From Cyanobacteriota bacterium (GTDB lineage: Bacteria; Cyanobacteriota; Cyanobacteriia; PCC-6307; Cyanobiaceae), in NCBI GenBank assembly GCA_026389335.1, contig JAPLIB010000153.1:1-64000 (forward strand): a DNA stretch of 64,000 nucleotides, in the 5' to 3' direction. The notes under the pieces were generated by a model, which was not told the origin of the DNA, ran no database searches, and was given only the letters and a program-made list of their open reading frames with translations. The position numbers and the translations under genes are program-made. Every line of letters begins with the position of its first letter. Position 1 is the stretch's first letter. Of the stretch, positions 35,255 to 44,228 are shown piece after piece.

Positions 35255-36094
35255 TCATCGCTGCCATTCCCCCTGCTCCGCGAGCAAGATTGTTACGGAC
35301 CGACTCACCTCAAGCCGGCCATCTTCCCAGACCATGTAAAGATAGGCACCATGACGAAACTCATAGCCAAGAAAGCGGCAGGGCGTAACACCATCAGCAC
35401 AGGTCACATGGAGCGTTTTCCCCATGAGACGCAGCGATGCGCCGCTTTGCCGATCAACCCCCAGATAACTCACACGGTCACACACCACAGCACCCTCAGG
35501 GCAACGGCGGTTCACAACCACACGAAAGCTAGGTGTGAGCAGCACTTCTCCCTCCGAATCAAGTAATTGATCCAACAGGGGCTGCAAGCTCCAGCTACTA
35601 CCAGATTTACGATCACCGCCATAAACGATGTCACTGATCAGCCAAGTATTAGCCCATCTTCGCAACACAAGATTGACAATTTGATTGGATACCCGCTGAG
35701 GGCCCAAGCCTGCCCGAACAGCCACCTGAGCTTTCAAGCGACCATCCACCTCCAATCGGCATCGCTGGAGTTGATAACCGTAGGAGCTCACCTGGACCCC
35801 ATTAAAAGGACCGAAATCGAGGGAGGCCTTGCCGGCCCGTGCCATGTTGAAAGCCGCCTGCAGATCAACATAGAAAGCTTGCACAAACAGCTGCTGCTGC
35901 TGCTGCAAATGATCACGATAGGCATCACCTGCATGGAGATACCAGTCATAAAGCCGAGTCACGGTGCGGGCTGCCTCAGCAGGGCATCCCGGTGCCGCAT
36001 GCGCCGCAGCAGCACCCCCACCCCCACCCGGAGCGCAAACCCCAACCATCAACCCCACAGAGATTGAAGCCAAACGGGGAACGAGGAGTCGCAT
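35255..36094 (-). CDS. Exported protein with DUF3828-like domain
   Basis: 279 aa from ATG 36094; one codon earlier is a TTG. Signal peptide (about 1-34, with a Gly/Ala-rich run ending AHAAPG). The domain has VTRLYDWYLHAGDAYRD, LDFGPFNGVQVSSYGYQLQRC and VNLVLRRWANTWLISDIVYGG, which resemble DUF3828. The C terminus contains four cysteines (RRCPEGAVVCDRV, HVTCADGVTPCRF) and FRHGAYLYMVWEDG, resembling periplasmic inhibitor-type folds. It converges with the GIDE gene. Function unknown. Confidence 0.72.
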   Translation of the reverse strand: MRLLVPRLASISVGLMVGVCAPGGGGGAAAAHAAPGCPAEAARTVTRLYDWYLHAGDAYRDHLQQQQQLFVQAFYVDLQAAFNMARAGKASLDFGPFNGVQVSSYGYQLQRCRLEVDGRLKAQVAVRAGLGPQRVSNQIVNLVLRRWANTWLISDIVYGGDRKSGSSWSLQPLLDQLLDSEGEVLLTPSFRVVVNRRCPEGAVVCDRVSYLGVDRQSGASLRLMGKTLHVTCADGVTPCRFLGYEFRHGAYLYMVWEDGRLEVSRSVTILLAEQGEWQR

Positions 36095-36300
36095 CAAACA
36101 CAGACCGCTATCGGCGTAGCTTCATCGATCCACCGAGGAGTTGCACGCACCCAATCAGCCAACTGCACCCACCCCAAGCGGGCGGCCATCACTGCCGCGC
36201 CAGGCACCGGCCCACCAGACCCAGACACAACGTTTTGCAAAGAGCCGAAGGAGCAAGTCGCCCCGTGTACCATGAGATCCAAGCCAACAGTCCCCTAAAA

Positions 36301-36666
36301 ATGCTCCACCCAAGGAAGATCAGAACCGGAGCACTTAGGGCTGCAACTCTCAGCAAAGAACTGCGGCATGTCTTACTGGCCGCAACCGGCTGCCTAGGCC
36401 TAGCCCTCACCCCGACAGCGGCGCTCGCCTGGGAACCGGGCGACGACTGGAGGGATAGCCAATGCCGCACCAACCGCGATGTAAGCGGAAATCCCGTAGA
36501 GGTGTGCCAGGGGATCTATGACGGCAACAAGATATACCTTGGCGTTTACTGGAACGACAACTCGGAAGTTGTCGGCCCCTGCTCCCCTCAAGATCCAGCA
36601 CCAATAGAGTTCAAAGGCATGTCCAAATCTGACGCAAAGACCTGGGTCAAAACATATTGCCCTTAA
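36301..36666 (+). CDS. Small exported Cys-containing protein
   Basis: 121 aa from ATG 36301. Signal peptide with core VLLAATGCLGLALTPTAALA. The mature part, about 77 aa, begins WEPGDDWRDSQCRTNRD and has four cysteines (SQCRT, EVCQG, GPCSP, TYCP), suggesting two disulfides. Between the divergent DUF3828-like gene (204 nt away) and the methyltransferase gene. No family recognised. Confidence 0.68.
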   Translation: MLHPRKIRTGALRAATLSKELRHVLLAATGCLGLALTPTAALAWEPGDDWRDSQCRTNRDVSGNPVEVCQGIYDGNKIYLGVYWNDNSEVVGPCSPQDPAPIEFKGMSKSDAKTWVKTYCP

Positions 36667-36816
36667 ACAATCATTTCGCCAGCATCGGCAGACACGAGGC
36701 CCGAGGGGTAGCGGCAACGGTGCTGTGTGAATACGGATTGAATAAGGGCCGCCACTGGCAGTCGCCACCTCCACCGAGCAAGCCCCAGAGCGGCGTTCCA
36801 GCAGCGCCGTGATGTC

Positions 36817-37980
36817 ATGTATCACGGCTCAAACCACAGGACCGTTGCGATCAGCGCTGGAAGAACTGGTACAATTGATTCGATCGAAACAGATTTCTGG
36901 GTGATCAAATATCTCGGCTCAAAGCGCACAATCCTGCCGAGACTAATGGTAGCGATACGTAGCTTACAAGGCGTAAATTCCGTGCTGGATGCGTTTTCTG
37001 GAACCTCAAGAGTGGGCTATGAGCTAAAAAAGAGCGGCTATCAGGTGTTCAGCAACGACATCAACACCTATGCCCATACCCTGGCCCAGTGCCATGTGGA
37101 AGCGGAAGCCAACTCCACCCTGACAACAGCCACCCAATTAATTAAAGAGCTCAATCAACTATCAGGCAAACATGGCTATATCACCGAAACCTACTGCATC
37201 AACAGTCGATTCTTTCAACCTCAAAATGGCGAAAGAATCGATGCGATCCGCGATAAGATCGAGTCTTGGCAGCTTTCACCAACCCTGAAGGCCATCTGTC
37301 TCACAGCGTTGATCGAAGCGGCCGATCGAGTTGATTCCACCACCGGGATGCAGATGGCCTACCTGAAGCAATGGGCCAAACGCTCCTACAACCCCCTGCA
37401 GCTGAGACTGCCGGCAATGCTTAACGCCGCAGCCAATCACCCCTGCCAGTCCTATCAACTGGATGCCCTCGCCGCGGCCGATACCATCCCGGCGGACTGC
37501 GCCTATCTTGATCCACCTTACAACCAACACTCCTATTTGGGAAACTATCACATCTGGGAAAGCATCGTCCGCTGGGACCAACCAGAAGTGTATGGCATCG
37601 CCTGCAAGCGCATCGACTGCAAACAGAATAAAAGTGATTTCAACAGCAAGCCAAAGGCACTACCCACCTTCACAGATCTGATCAGCAGATTACGCACACC
37701 CAACCTGATCGTCTCGTTTAGCAATGAGGGCTTCATTGATCGCAGTTCCATGGAGAAGCTGCTGAGCGAGAAGGGCCATCTGCAGACGATCGAGCTGGAT
37801 TACAAACGCTATGTGGGAGCCCAGATCGGTATCCATAACCCGGAAGGGGATCGCACTGGGGTCGTCAGCCATCTGAAGAACAAGGAATTCATCTACATCG
37901 TTTCTGCCAAGCCCCTCAGCCCTGGCCGCCTCGACGAGCTCCAGCACCGGGCTGGTGAGCCCTTGGGTACACGGCTGTGA
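36817..37980 (+). CDS. Orphan N6-adenine DNA methyltransferase (D12 class)
   Basis: 387 aa. The catalytic motif DPPYNQHSY begins at residue 232. Motif order is FxGxx (DAFSGTSRVGYELKKSGY) first and DPPY later, the D12 class order. IKYLGSKRTILPRL near the N terminus is the usual opening of such enzymes, and a GTG at 36901 just before it is an alternative start. No restriction endonuclease adjoins, so it is probably solitary. Target sequence is unknown. It lies among secreted-protein genes of accessory type. Confidence 0.88.
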   Translation: MYHGSNHRTVAISAGRTGTIDSIETDFWVIKYLGSKRTILPRLMVAIRSLQGVNSVLDAFSGTSRVGYELKKSGYQVFSNDINTYAHTLAQCHVEAEANSTLTTATQLIKELNQLSGKHGYITETYCINSRFFQPQNGERIDAIRDKIESWQLSPTLKAICLTALIEAADRVDSTTGMQMAYLKQWAKRSYNPLQLRLPAMLNAAANHPCQSYQLDALAAADTIPADCAYLDPPYNQHSYLGNYHIWESIVRWDQPEVYGIACKRIDCKQNKSDFNSKPKALPTFTDLISRLRTPNLIVSFSNEGFIDRSSMEKLLSEKGHLQTIELDYKRYVGAQIGIHNPEGDRTGVVSHLKNKEFIYIVSAKPLSPGRLDELQHRAGEPLGTRL

Positions 37981-38043
37981 TTACGGAGCGGCCTGCCACC
38001 ATCTCCTGCTGATACCGCCAGCCGGTGGCCAGAGTCGTCACTC

Positions 38044-38397
38044 TCAGCGCTCAAACCGAAAAGAAAACAACAGCAGACCAAAAACCGCGCCAATCGCCAA
38101 GCCAACGACACCCGCCGCCAGGAAAGCCAGCGCGGCGATCAGCAGCGCAATCACCAGCTGCAGAATCCGGACAGTCCGATTGATCCTGCGCGCTTGTTCG
38201 CGTCGCAGCAGCTGACGCCGACGCCGCTCGAACACCTGATAATCGTCGCTCGCGGCACCTTCTGCGGATGGCTGACCAGAACGACCAGCCCGCTCCTGGC
38301 GCGACGGCGGCTCCGGGGGCCTGTTGAAGTCCGGGATCCACCAGCGGGGCACGTCAGTCCCGTATTTGAGTCTGCGATTGCGCTCGTCTGCCGTCAT
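38044..38397 (-). CDS. Small tail-anchored membrane protein
   Basis: 117 aa from ATG 38397 (MTADERNRRLKYGTDVPRWWIPDF). Residues 1-65 are polar, with a conserved-looking RRLKYGTDVPRWW. A basic Arg-rich helix (FERRRRQLLRREQARRINR) precedes two closely spaced hydrophobic helices at the C terminus. Convergent with the methyltransferase gene and located 128 nt upstream of the end of potC. Function unknown; possibly a conserved cyanobacterial family. Confidence 0.65.
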   Translation of the reverse strand: MTADERNRRLKYGTDVPRWWIPDFNRPPEPPSRQERAGRSGQPSAEGAASDDYQVFERRRRQLLRREQARRINRTVRILQLVIALLIAALAFLAAGVVGLAIGAVFGLLLFSFRFER

Positions 38398-38524
38398 GAA
38401 CCACAACTCCCTGGCTGCTGGCAGGGCCATGGCCTCAAGATAAAGGCGCGCTGGCGACTTGAGGCAGCAGCAACGATCGGCGCCAGCCAGCCGGGCTCAG
38501 ATCCGCTGATCAACAGTGCCCCCT

Positions 38525-39304
38525 TCACGGCCGCCCCTGGCGGAACGGCGAGGCCAGCGCCAGCAGGGCCGCGCTGACCAGCAGCACCAGGCTGGAGAGC
38601 ACCTGGATCTGGGGCGAGATCTCCCGCTGGAAAGCCCCGGCCAGATAGAGGGGCAGGGTGACGATTTCGCCGGCCGTGAAGCTGCTGACCACGTAATCGT
38701 CGAAGGACAGGGAGAAGGAGAGCAGGGCGGCCGCCAGCAGCCCCGGCACCAGCAACGGCAAGGTGACGCGGCAGAAAGCCTGCAGCGGCGGCGCCCCCAG
38801 ATCCTGGGCCGCCAGCTCCAGGGTGGAATCGAAACCCGCCAGCCGGGCCTTGAGGGTGAGCGCCGCATAGCTCAGGCAGAACAGGCTGTGGGAGAGCAGC
38901 AAGGTGAGCGGTCCGCGCGGCAGATCGACGCCCACGAACAGGTTGAGCAGGGCGGTGGCCAACACGATCTCCGGGTTGGTGAGCGGCAGCGCCAACAACA
39001 GCTCGATCGAGCGGCGGCCCCGGAAGCGGGCGCGCTCGAGGGCCAGCGCCATCAGGCCCCCCAGCAGCACCGCCAGCAGCGTCGCGGCCAGGGCCAGGCC
39101 AAGGCTGGTGAGAAAGGCCTCGCTGAGGGCGGCATCGCGCAGCGGCTGGCGCCAGTTCTCCAGGGTGAAGCCCTGCCACACCAGGTTGAAGCGGCCCCGC
39201 GGCGCATTGAAGCTGAACAGCACCATGACGACCACCGGTGCGTACAGCAGCCCGAAGGCCAGGGCACTTGCCAGTCCCAGCAGCACGCTCCCGATCCGGT
39301 TCAT
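38525..39304 (-). CDS. potC: Polyamine-type ABC permease PotC
   Basis: 259 aa, six transmembrane helices. N terminus LLGLASALAFGLLYAPVVVMVLFSFN and the EAA-like loop AAQDLGAPPLQAFCRVTLPLLVPG are typical of PotC. Last gene of the potADBC operon. ATG overlaps the potB TGA (ATGA). Imports spermidine/putrescine-like substrates with PotB, PotA and PotD; specificity is by family. Confidence 0.9.
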   Translation of the reverse strand: MNRIGSVLLGLASALAFGLLYAPVVVMVLFSFNAPRGRFNLVWQGFTLENWRQPLRDAALSEAFLTSLGLALAATLLAVLLGGLMALALERARFRGRRSIELLLALPLTNPEIVLATALLNLFVGVDLPRGPLTLLLSHSLFCLSYAALTLKARLAGFDSTLELAAQDLGAPPLQAFCRVTLPLLVPGLLAAALLSFSLSFDDYVVSSFTAGEIVTLPLYLAGAFQREISPQIQVLSSLVLLVSAALLALASPFRQGRP

Positions 39305-40320
39305 GGCAGCGGCAGCTCCTCCAGCCCCCGGCCGCGCAGCTGCAGCAACACGGCCACGGTGATGAGGGCCATCAACACCAGCGTGAGCGCCGCCGCCCGC
39401 GGCGCCTGCATCTGCACCAGCAGCAGATTCTCAATCGTGTTCGCGATCATGCGCTCGTTCGGCCCGCCGAGAATCAGGGGATTCACCAGATCACCGGCGG
39501 CGGGAATCAGGCTCAGCAGGATGCCAGCCGCCAGCCCCGGCCGTGACAGGGGCCAGACCACCTGGACAAAGCAGCGCCAGGGACCGGCATGCAGATCGGC
39601 GGCCGCCTCCAGTAGCCGGTGATCAATCCGCTCCATCGCCACCACCAGGGGCAGCACCAGGAACGGCAGCAGGTTGTTGGTGAGCCCGAGAATCACCGCT
39701 GTGGCGGTGTTCAGCAGCCGGCCATCGCGCAGCACCCCCAGGGCATCGAGCGGCCCAGTCAGACCGAGGGCCGACACCAGGGCCAGCACCGGTCCCTGGT
39801 CCCCGAGCAGGCTGGTCCAGGCGATCGCCCGCACCAGATAGGAGCTGAGCGAGGGCAGCACCACCAGGCCGATCAGGAGCGGCTGCCAGCGCCCGCCGCG
39901 GAAGCGGATCGCGAAGGCCAACGGATAGGCCAGCAACAGGCCCAGGGCCGTGGCGACGACGGCGTAGCCCAGGGAGCGAGCCAGGATCGGGCCGTAGGCC
40001 TGCAGCACCTCCAGGTAGTTGGCCACCCGGCCGCTGAACACGGTCTCCAGGCCGAAGCGACTGAGCGGCTCCGACAACGACAGCGGCACCAGGGCCAGCA
40101 GGGGCAGCCCATAGAGCCCCAGCAGCCAGATCAGGCCCGGTGCCAGCAGCAGCCAGGGCCACAGGCGCCTCTGAACCCCGGACCGGCGCGGCCCTTGCCA
40201 CCGCTGGCGCTGCCTCCGCAGTGCAGCCTTGGATGATTCAGCCGCGAGAGTTTCAGCAGTCAGTGGCTCAGCCCTCAGTGATGCGGGCGAAGCGCTCGTC
40301 CCAGCGGGCCTCTTCGGCAT
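39301..40320 (-). CDS. potB: Polyamine-type ABC permease PotB
   Basis: 339 aa. About 55 N-terminal polar residues, then six helices: LWPWLLLAPGLIWLLGLYGLPLL, a conserved EAAADLHAGPWRCFVQVVWPLSRPGL loop and ERMIANTIENLLLVQ. The first 18 codons overlap the end of potD by 53 nt, and no better downstream start is obvious. Membrane part of the transporter. Confidence 0.9.
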   Translation of the reverse strand: MPKRPAGTSASPASLRAEPLTAETLAAESSKAALRRQRQRWQGPRRSGVQRRLWPWLLLAPGLIWLLGLYGLPLLALVPLSLSEPLSRFGLETVFSGRVANYLEVLQAYGPILARSLGYAVVATALGLLLAYPLAFAIRFRGGRWQPLLIGLVVLPSLSSYLVRAIAWTSLLGDQGPVLALVSALGLTGPLDALGVLRDGRLLNTATAVILGLTNNLLPFLVLPLVVAMERIDHRLLEAAADLHAGPWRCFVQVVWPLSRPGLAAGILLSLIPAAGDLVNPLILGGPNERMIANTIENLLLVQMQAPRAAALTLVLMALITVAVLLQLRGRGLEELPLP

Positions 40321-41476
40321 CGCTCAGGGGGCCGAACATGTGCAGCCGCTGCTGCTCGGCCGCATCGGGGAACATCAGCGGATTGCGGGCCAGGGCGGCG
40401 GTGGCCGGAGTCTTCGCCAGCACCTGCTGCACCCCCTCCACCGGCGAGATGTACTGCACGGCGGCGGCAATGCGGGCCGCCTCGACGGGGTCGTAGACCC
40501 AGTTCAGCCATTGGGCCACCTCGCGGCGATGGCGAGACCCCTTGGGCATCACCATCACGTCGGCCCAGAGCACGCCACCGCTTTCGGGCACCACGAAGCG
40601 CAGATCCGGTTGCTCCAGGGCCAGTTGGGCCACATCGCCAGACCAGCCCATGCAGGCGGCCAGATTGCCGGAGAGCAGATCGTTCTGGTAGTCGTTGCCG
40701 GTGAAACGGCGGATCTGGCCGTCCCTTCGGGCCTTCTCCAACCGCTGGAAGCTGGACTGGGCCGTGGCCCAGGTGGGACGGGTGATGTCCTGACCGTCGG
40801 CCAGCATCAACAGGCCCATCGTGTCGCGCATCTCCAGCAGCGCCGAGACCCGCCCCTTGAGGGCCGGATCGAACAGGTCGTCGATGCCCCGCAACGGCCG
40901 GCCGGTGGCCTTGATGTTGTAGGCGATGCCGGCGATGCCGGACTGCCAGGGCAGGCTGTAGCGCTGCTGGGGATCCCAGGCGGGATGGCGCAGGGAGGGG
41001 ATCAGGTTGCGGGCGTTGGGCACCTGCTCCAGGGGCAGCGGCTCGATCCAGCCCAGGCGGTTCAGCCGCTCGGCCATCCAGCCGGTGAGCACCACCAGAT
41101 CCTGGGAGAGGGGCCGGCCGGCGGCCAGCTGGGGACGGATGCGGGCGAAGAACTGGCGCACATCGTTGATGTCCTCGACATAGCGCAGATCGATGCCGGT
41201 CGCGGCGCGGAAGCGCTCGACACTGCCGGGAGCGCCGGGTTGGCCCGGATCGATGTAGAGGGGGAAGGTGGAGATCACCAGCTCGCCACCACGCCCACCG
41301 CCTGCGGCCGCACCCTTGGGGCCCCGGCCGCAGGCCTGCAACAGCCCGGGGGCCAGCACGGCGCCGGTGGCTCCCCAGCCCAGCCGCCGCAGGAAGGCCC
41401 GGCGGCCGGACCGGAAGGGAGCGGCGGCGGCAGCACCCAGGCCGTCGCAGCGGCCCTCCTGGAAGAGCGGGGCCAT
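40268..41476 (-). CDS. potD: Polyamine-type substrate-binding protein PotD
   Basis: 402 aa from ATG 41476; the frame extends 17 codons upstream inside potA. A twin-Arg-like RRAFLRRLGWGATGAVLAPGLLQAC segment shows a Tat/lipoprotein-type export signal with Cys at the end of the hydrophobic region, suggesting a lipid anchor. The binding domain has ELVISTFPLYIDP, YVEDINDVRQFF, PWQSGIAGIAYN and MGWSGDVAQL. Its start base coincides with the last base of the potA stop. Confidence 0.9.
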   Translation of the reverse strand: MAPLFQEGRCDGLGAAAAAPFRSGRRAFLRRLGWGATGAVLAPGLLQACGRGPKGAAAGGGRGGELVISTFPLYIDPGQPGAPGSVERFRAATGIDLRYVEDINDVRQFFARIRPQLAAGRPLSQDLVVLTGWMAERLNRLGWIEPLPLEQVPNARNLIPSLRHPAWDPQQRYSLPWQSGIAGIAYNIKATGRPLRGIDDLFDPALKGRVSALLEMRDTMGLLMLADGQDITRPTWATAQSSFQRLEKARRDGQIRRFTGNDYQNDLLSGNLAACMGWSGDVAQLALEQPDLRFVVPESGGVLWADVMVMPKGSRHRREVAQWLNWVYDPVEAARIAAAVQYISPVEGVQQVLAKTPATAALARNPLMFPDAAEQQRLHMFGPLSDAEEARWDERFARITEG

Positions 41477-42564
41477 CAGCTCTGGGGGGCCTCCAGCAGG
41501 TGACTGTCGGCGGGATTCCAGCGGCACCAGACTTCCTCACCGATGCGCAGATTGTCCGGCAGAGCGGCGCTGGTGTCGATGGCGATCAGCTGCAGATCAT
41601 CGGCACCACACAGCCGCACCTCCACCGTGGCCCCCTGGAAGACCAGCTCGCGCACCCGCGCCCGCAGCCCCCGCTCCCCCTGGCCCGGTGGGGCGGCACT
41701 GAGCCGCAGGCGCTCCGGACGTAGCAGCCGCAGCCCTTCGCCGTTCACCGCCGGCAGCAGGTTGGCGGCCCCCAGGAAGGTGGCCACCACGGCACTGCGG
41801 GGCTGGTCGTAGAGCTGGCGCGGCGTGCCCACCTGCTCCAGCCGGCCGCCGTGCATCACCGCCAGGCGGTCGCTGAGGCTGAGGGCCTCTTCGCGGTCGT
41901 GGGTGACGAGCAGGAAGGTGATGCCCACCTCCCGCTGGATGCGCTTGAGCTCGGAGCGCATCGTGCGGCGCAGGTCGGGATCGAGGGCGGCCAGCGGTTC
42001 GTCGAGCAGCAGGGCAGCCGGGGCATTGACCAGGGCCCGGGCCAGGGCCACCCGCTGCTGCTGGCCGCCGGAGAGCTGGTGGGGCCGGCGCCGGGCCAGC
42101 TCAGACAGTCGCACCACCTCCAGGCTCTCGCCCACCCGCCGGCGGAGCTCCGGCTCCGGCAACCGCTGGGACCGGGGGCCGAAGGCGACGTTGTCCCAGA
42201 CGCTGAGGTGGGGAAAGAGGGCGTAGTTCTGAAACACCAGGTTCACCGGCCGCCGATGCGGCGGCGCCTCGGTGAGATCGCGGCCCTGCAGCAGGATCCG
42301 GCCCGCCTGGGGGCGATCGAAGCCGGCGATCAGACGCAGGGTGGTGGTCTTGCCGCAGCCGGAGGGGCCCAGCAGGGAGAAGAACTCGCCGGCGGCGATC
42401 GAGAGGCTGAGCCCCTCCAGGGCGACCAGCTGGCCGTAGCGCCGGCTGACGTTGTGCATGGCGATCACGGCGGCGCTCTCGTCACCGCCACCGCCACTGC
42501 CACTGCCACTGCCGCTCTCACGGCAATCGCTGCCGCCGATCTGGGTGGCAGGCTCCGAGAGCAC
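41476..42564 (-). CDS. potA: Polyamine-type ABC ATPase PotA
   Basis: A GTG at 42564 is used; the frame continues to a GTG at 42606, inside the MITE. Walker A GPSGCGKTT, Q-loop VFQNYALFPH, signature LSGGQQQRVALARAL and Walker B LLLDEPLAALD; a TOBE-like regulatory domain follows (FLGAANLLPAVNGEGLRLLRPERL). The stretch before the first strand is a Gly/Ser spacer coded by short CCACTG repeats. The MITE at 42590 lies right at the 5' end, so the native promoter may have been displaced or replaced. First gene of potADBC. Confidence 0.9.
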   Translation of the reverse strand: MLSEPATQIGGSDCRESGSGSGSGGGGDESAAVIAMHNVSRRYGQLVALEGLSLSIAAGEFFSLLGPSGCGKTTTLRLIAGFDRPQAGRILLQGRDLTEAPPHRRPVNLVFQNYALFPHLSVWDNVAFGPRSQRLPEPELRRRVGESLEVVRLSELARRRPHQLSGGQQQRVALARALVNAPAALLLDEPLAALDPDLRRTMRSELKRIQREVGITFLLVTHDREEALSLSDRLAVMHGGRLEQVGTPRQLYDQPRSAVVATFLGAANLLPAVNGEGLRLLRPERLRLSAAPPGQGERGLRARVRELVFQGATVEVRLCGADDLQLIAIDTSAALPDNLRIGEEVWCRWNPADSHLLEAPQS

Positions 42565-42589
42565 GGGCGACAGGCGATAGCTTCCCTGT

Positions 42590-42857
42590 CTAGGAGCCTG
42601 TTGCACATAGACCGTTCCGGACGAAAAGACCCGATTCGCTCCACGCCAACGTCAAATTCGGTCTCAGGCAGGTCTCGCCGGCTCCCTCACGTCAGGCCAG
42701 CCAAAACCTGAGATCGATTGTGGTGCAACTTAGTTTGAGCGAACCACCGACCCAAAATCAATTCGCATCTTTCTCAGTTCGATTCCGGATTGAATCTCCT
42801 CGGCGGCGGAAACGCCCCCACTTTCTGCTCGGAGATCTATGCGCAACACGCTCCTAG
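42590..42857 (+). mobile_element. MITE-like element, copy B (268 bp)
   Basis: Same element as 4304-4529 but in the opposite orientation and with 41 extra internal bases (beginning CGCCGGCTCC) plus one T. CTAG at both ends; terminal repeats CTAGGAGCCTGTTGCACATAG and the complement of CTAGGAGCGTGTTGCGCATAG. No transposase frame. It lies between potA and the RluA-like gene, whose stop is 71 nt to the right. Confidence 0.88.
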
Positions 42858-42928
42858 CAATCTCTCCCCTCCCCGGTTGTTCGCGCCTCATGGCTGGGCT
42901 CAACGGTGCTGCGGCTGGCGCTGGGCAG

Positions 42929-44158
42929 TCAGGGGGTCGGCGCCAGCCAGCCCTGGCTGATCGGGCCGCCCAGGGCCAGGGCCACCGGCACCTCCAGATC
43001 CAACCGCTCCCCCCCGGGGCATGGCAATTCCAGCCGCCAGGCCTGCAACCGGTAGCCGCCATCGCCGGGAAGGGCCGTCGCCGCCGCCAGGCCGCCGGAC
43101 CAGTAGAGCGGATCACCCAGCAGCGGGGCGCCAAGGGCGGCGCAGTGGATGCGGATCTGGTGGGGGCGACCGCTGGCGATCGCCACCTGCACCAGGTCGG
43201 CCTCGGCATGGCGCTCCAACAGGGTGAGGGTGCTGCGGGCGGCCAGATCCCCAGCCTGGGAACCATCGGCGGCGCACCAGATCTGTCCCAGCTGGGGATG
43301 GGGACGGCGCCCGATCGGCGTGGTGATCGAGCGCGAGTCCCCCGGCGCCAGCGCCAGCACCCCCGGCACCAACAAGGCGCGATACAGCTTGCGGCAGCCG
43401 GGTTCCGCAGCAGATCCAGGTCGTTCGCCGGCATCGGAAGGGCCAGCAGCGGGCGTCGGAGGCCCGACTCCGGCTGCCTTCAGGCCAGTGGGCCAGCCGG
43501 GCGCCTCCGGCCACAGCGGGCCAGCTATGGGCCCTGAGGCGATCGCGGCCCTTGGATCCTCATCAACCCTGCCCGCGGCAGCCACGAGATCGGAAGCAGC
43601 ACCCCTGACAGCCCCGCGGTCAGCCCCCTGATCCACGCCGCCAGCGGTGCTGTCCCGCAGCCGCGCACTCAACCAGGCCCGCGTGGCCGGGCGGCGGGCA
43701 CAGACCAGCAGGCCGCTGGTGAAGCGCCCCAGCCGGTGCACCGGCCGCGGTACGCCGGCGGCATCGCCCTGGTGGCGCCGCTGCAGCAGCCCCAGCACGG
43801 TGTGCGCCAACCAACCACCGGCGGGCAGCACCGGCAAGCCGGCCGGCTTGTCGATCACCAGCAGATCGCCGTCATCCAGCACCACCGCCCAGGTGCCCGG
43901 TACGGCCTCCTCCCACCAGGGGGGCCGCTGCCAGACCAGCCGATCGCCGGCCCCCAGGACCACATCGGCCAGGAGCCGCTGGCCGTTGCGCTCGATCTCG
44001 CCGGCGGCCAGGCGCCGCTGCCACTCCTGCTGAGCGGAATGGCGATAACGGCCGGCATAGAAGGCGGTGACGGGCAGGCCGTGGGAGCGGACATCGATCC
44101 GATCGTGATAGCTCCAGCCGCCGTTGCGTGCTCGCGGCAGCCAGCCTTCGGGAGTCAT
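42929..44158 (-). CDS. RluA-family pseudouridine synthase-like protein with HRLGR motif
   Basis: 409 aa. RluA fold with LLVIDKPAGLPVLPAGG, VHRLGRFTSGLLVCA, SGRPHQIRIHCAALGAPLLGDPLY. The family catalytic Asp is normally in HRLD; here the codon at 43727-43729 is GGG (Gly144). Residues about 175-255 form a low-complexity Ala/Gly/Pro insert absent from typical RluA. The S4-like N-terminal region includes QEWQRRLAAGEIERNGQR. Either a specialised clade using HRLGR or a non-catalytic RNA-binding protein. Confidence 0.82.
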   Translation of the reverse strand: MTPEGWLPRARNGGWSYHDRIDVRSHGLPVTAFYAGRYRHSAQQEWQRRLAAGEIERNGQRLLADVVLGAGDRLVWQRPPWWEEAVPGTWAVVLDDGDLLVIDKPAGLPVLPAGGWLAHTVLGLLQRRHQGDAAGVPRPVHRLGRFTSGLLVCARRPATRAWLSARLRDSTAGGVDQGADRGAVRGAASDLVAAAGRVDEDPRAAIASGPIAGPLWPEAPGWPTGLKAAGVGPPTPAAGPSDAGERPGSAAEPGCRKLYRALLVPGVLALAPGDSRSITTPIGRRPHPQLGQIWCAADGSQAGDLAARSTLTLLERHAEADLVQVAIASGRPHQIRIHCAALGAPLLGDPLYWSGGLAAATALPGDGGYRLQAWRLELPCPGGERLDLEVPVALALGGPISQGWLAPTP

Positions 44159-44228
44159 CGCCGCGGCGGCAGGGCCGCGGCCGCGGCCGGGAGGCGGCGC
44201 CCCTCAGCGGTGGGATCGCAGCGGAGCG

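Noticed and set aside
36817-37980. A full restriction-modification system
   Set aside because: Neither neighbour encodes a nuclease; the flanks are secreted and membrane proteins.
40275-41540. 421-codon minus frame overlapping potD
   Set aside because: Same region and strand as potD but another phase; Arg/Pro/Gly-rich and no domain, whereas potD has a clear family match.
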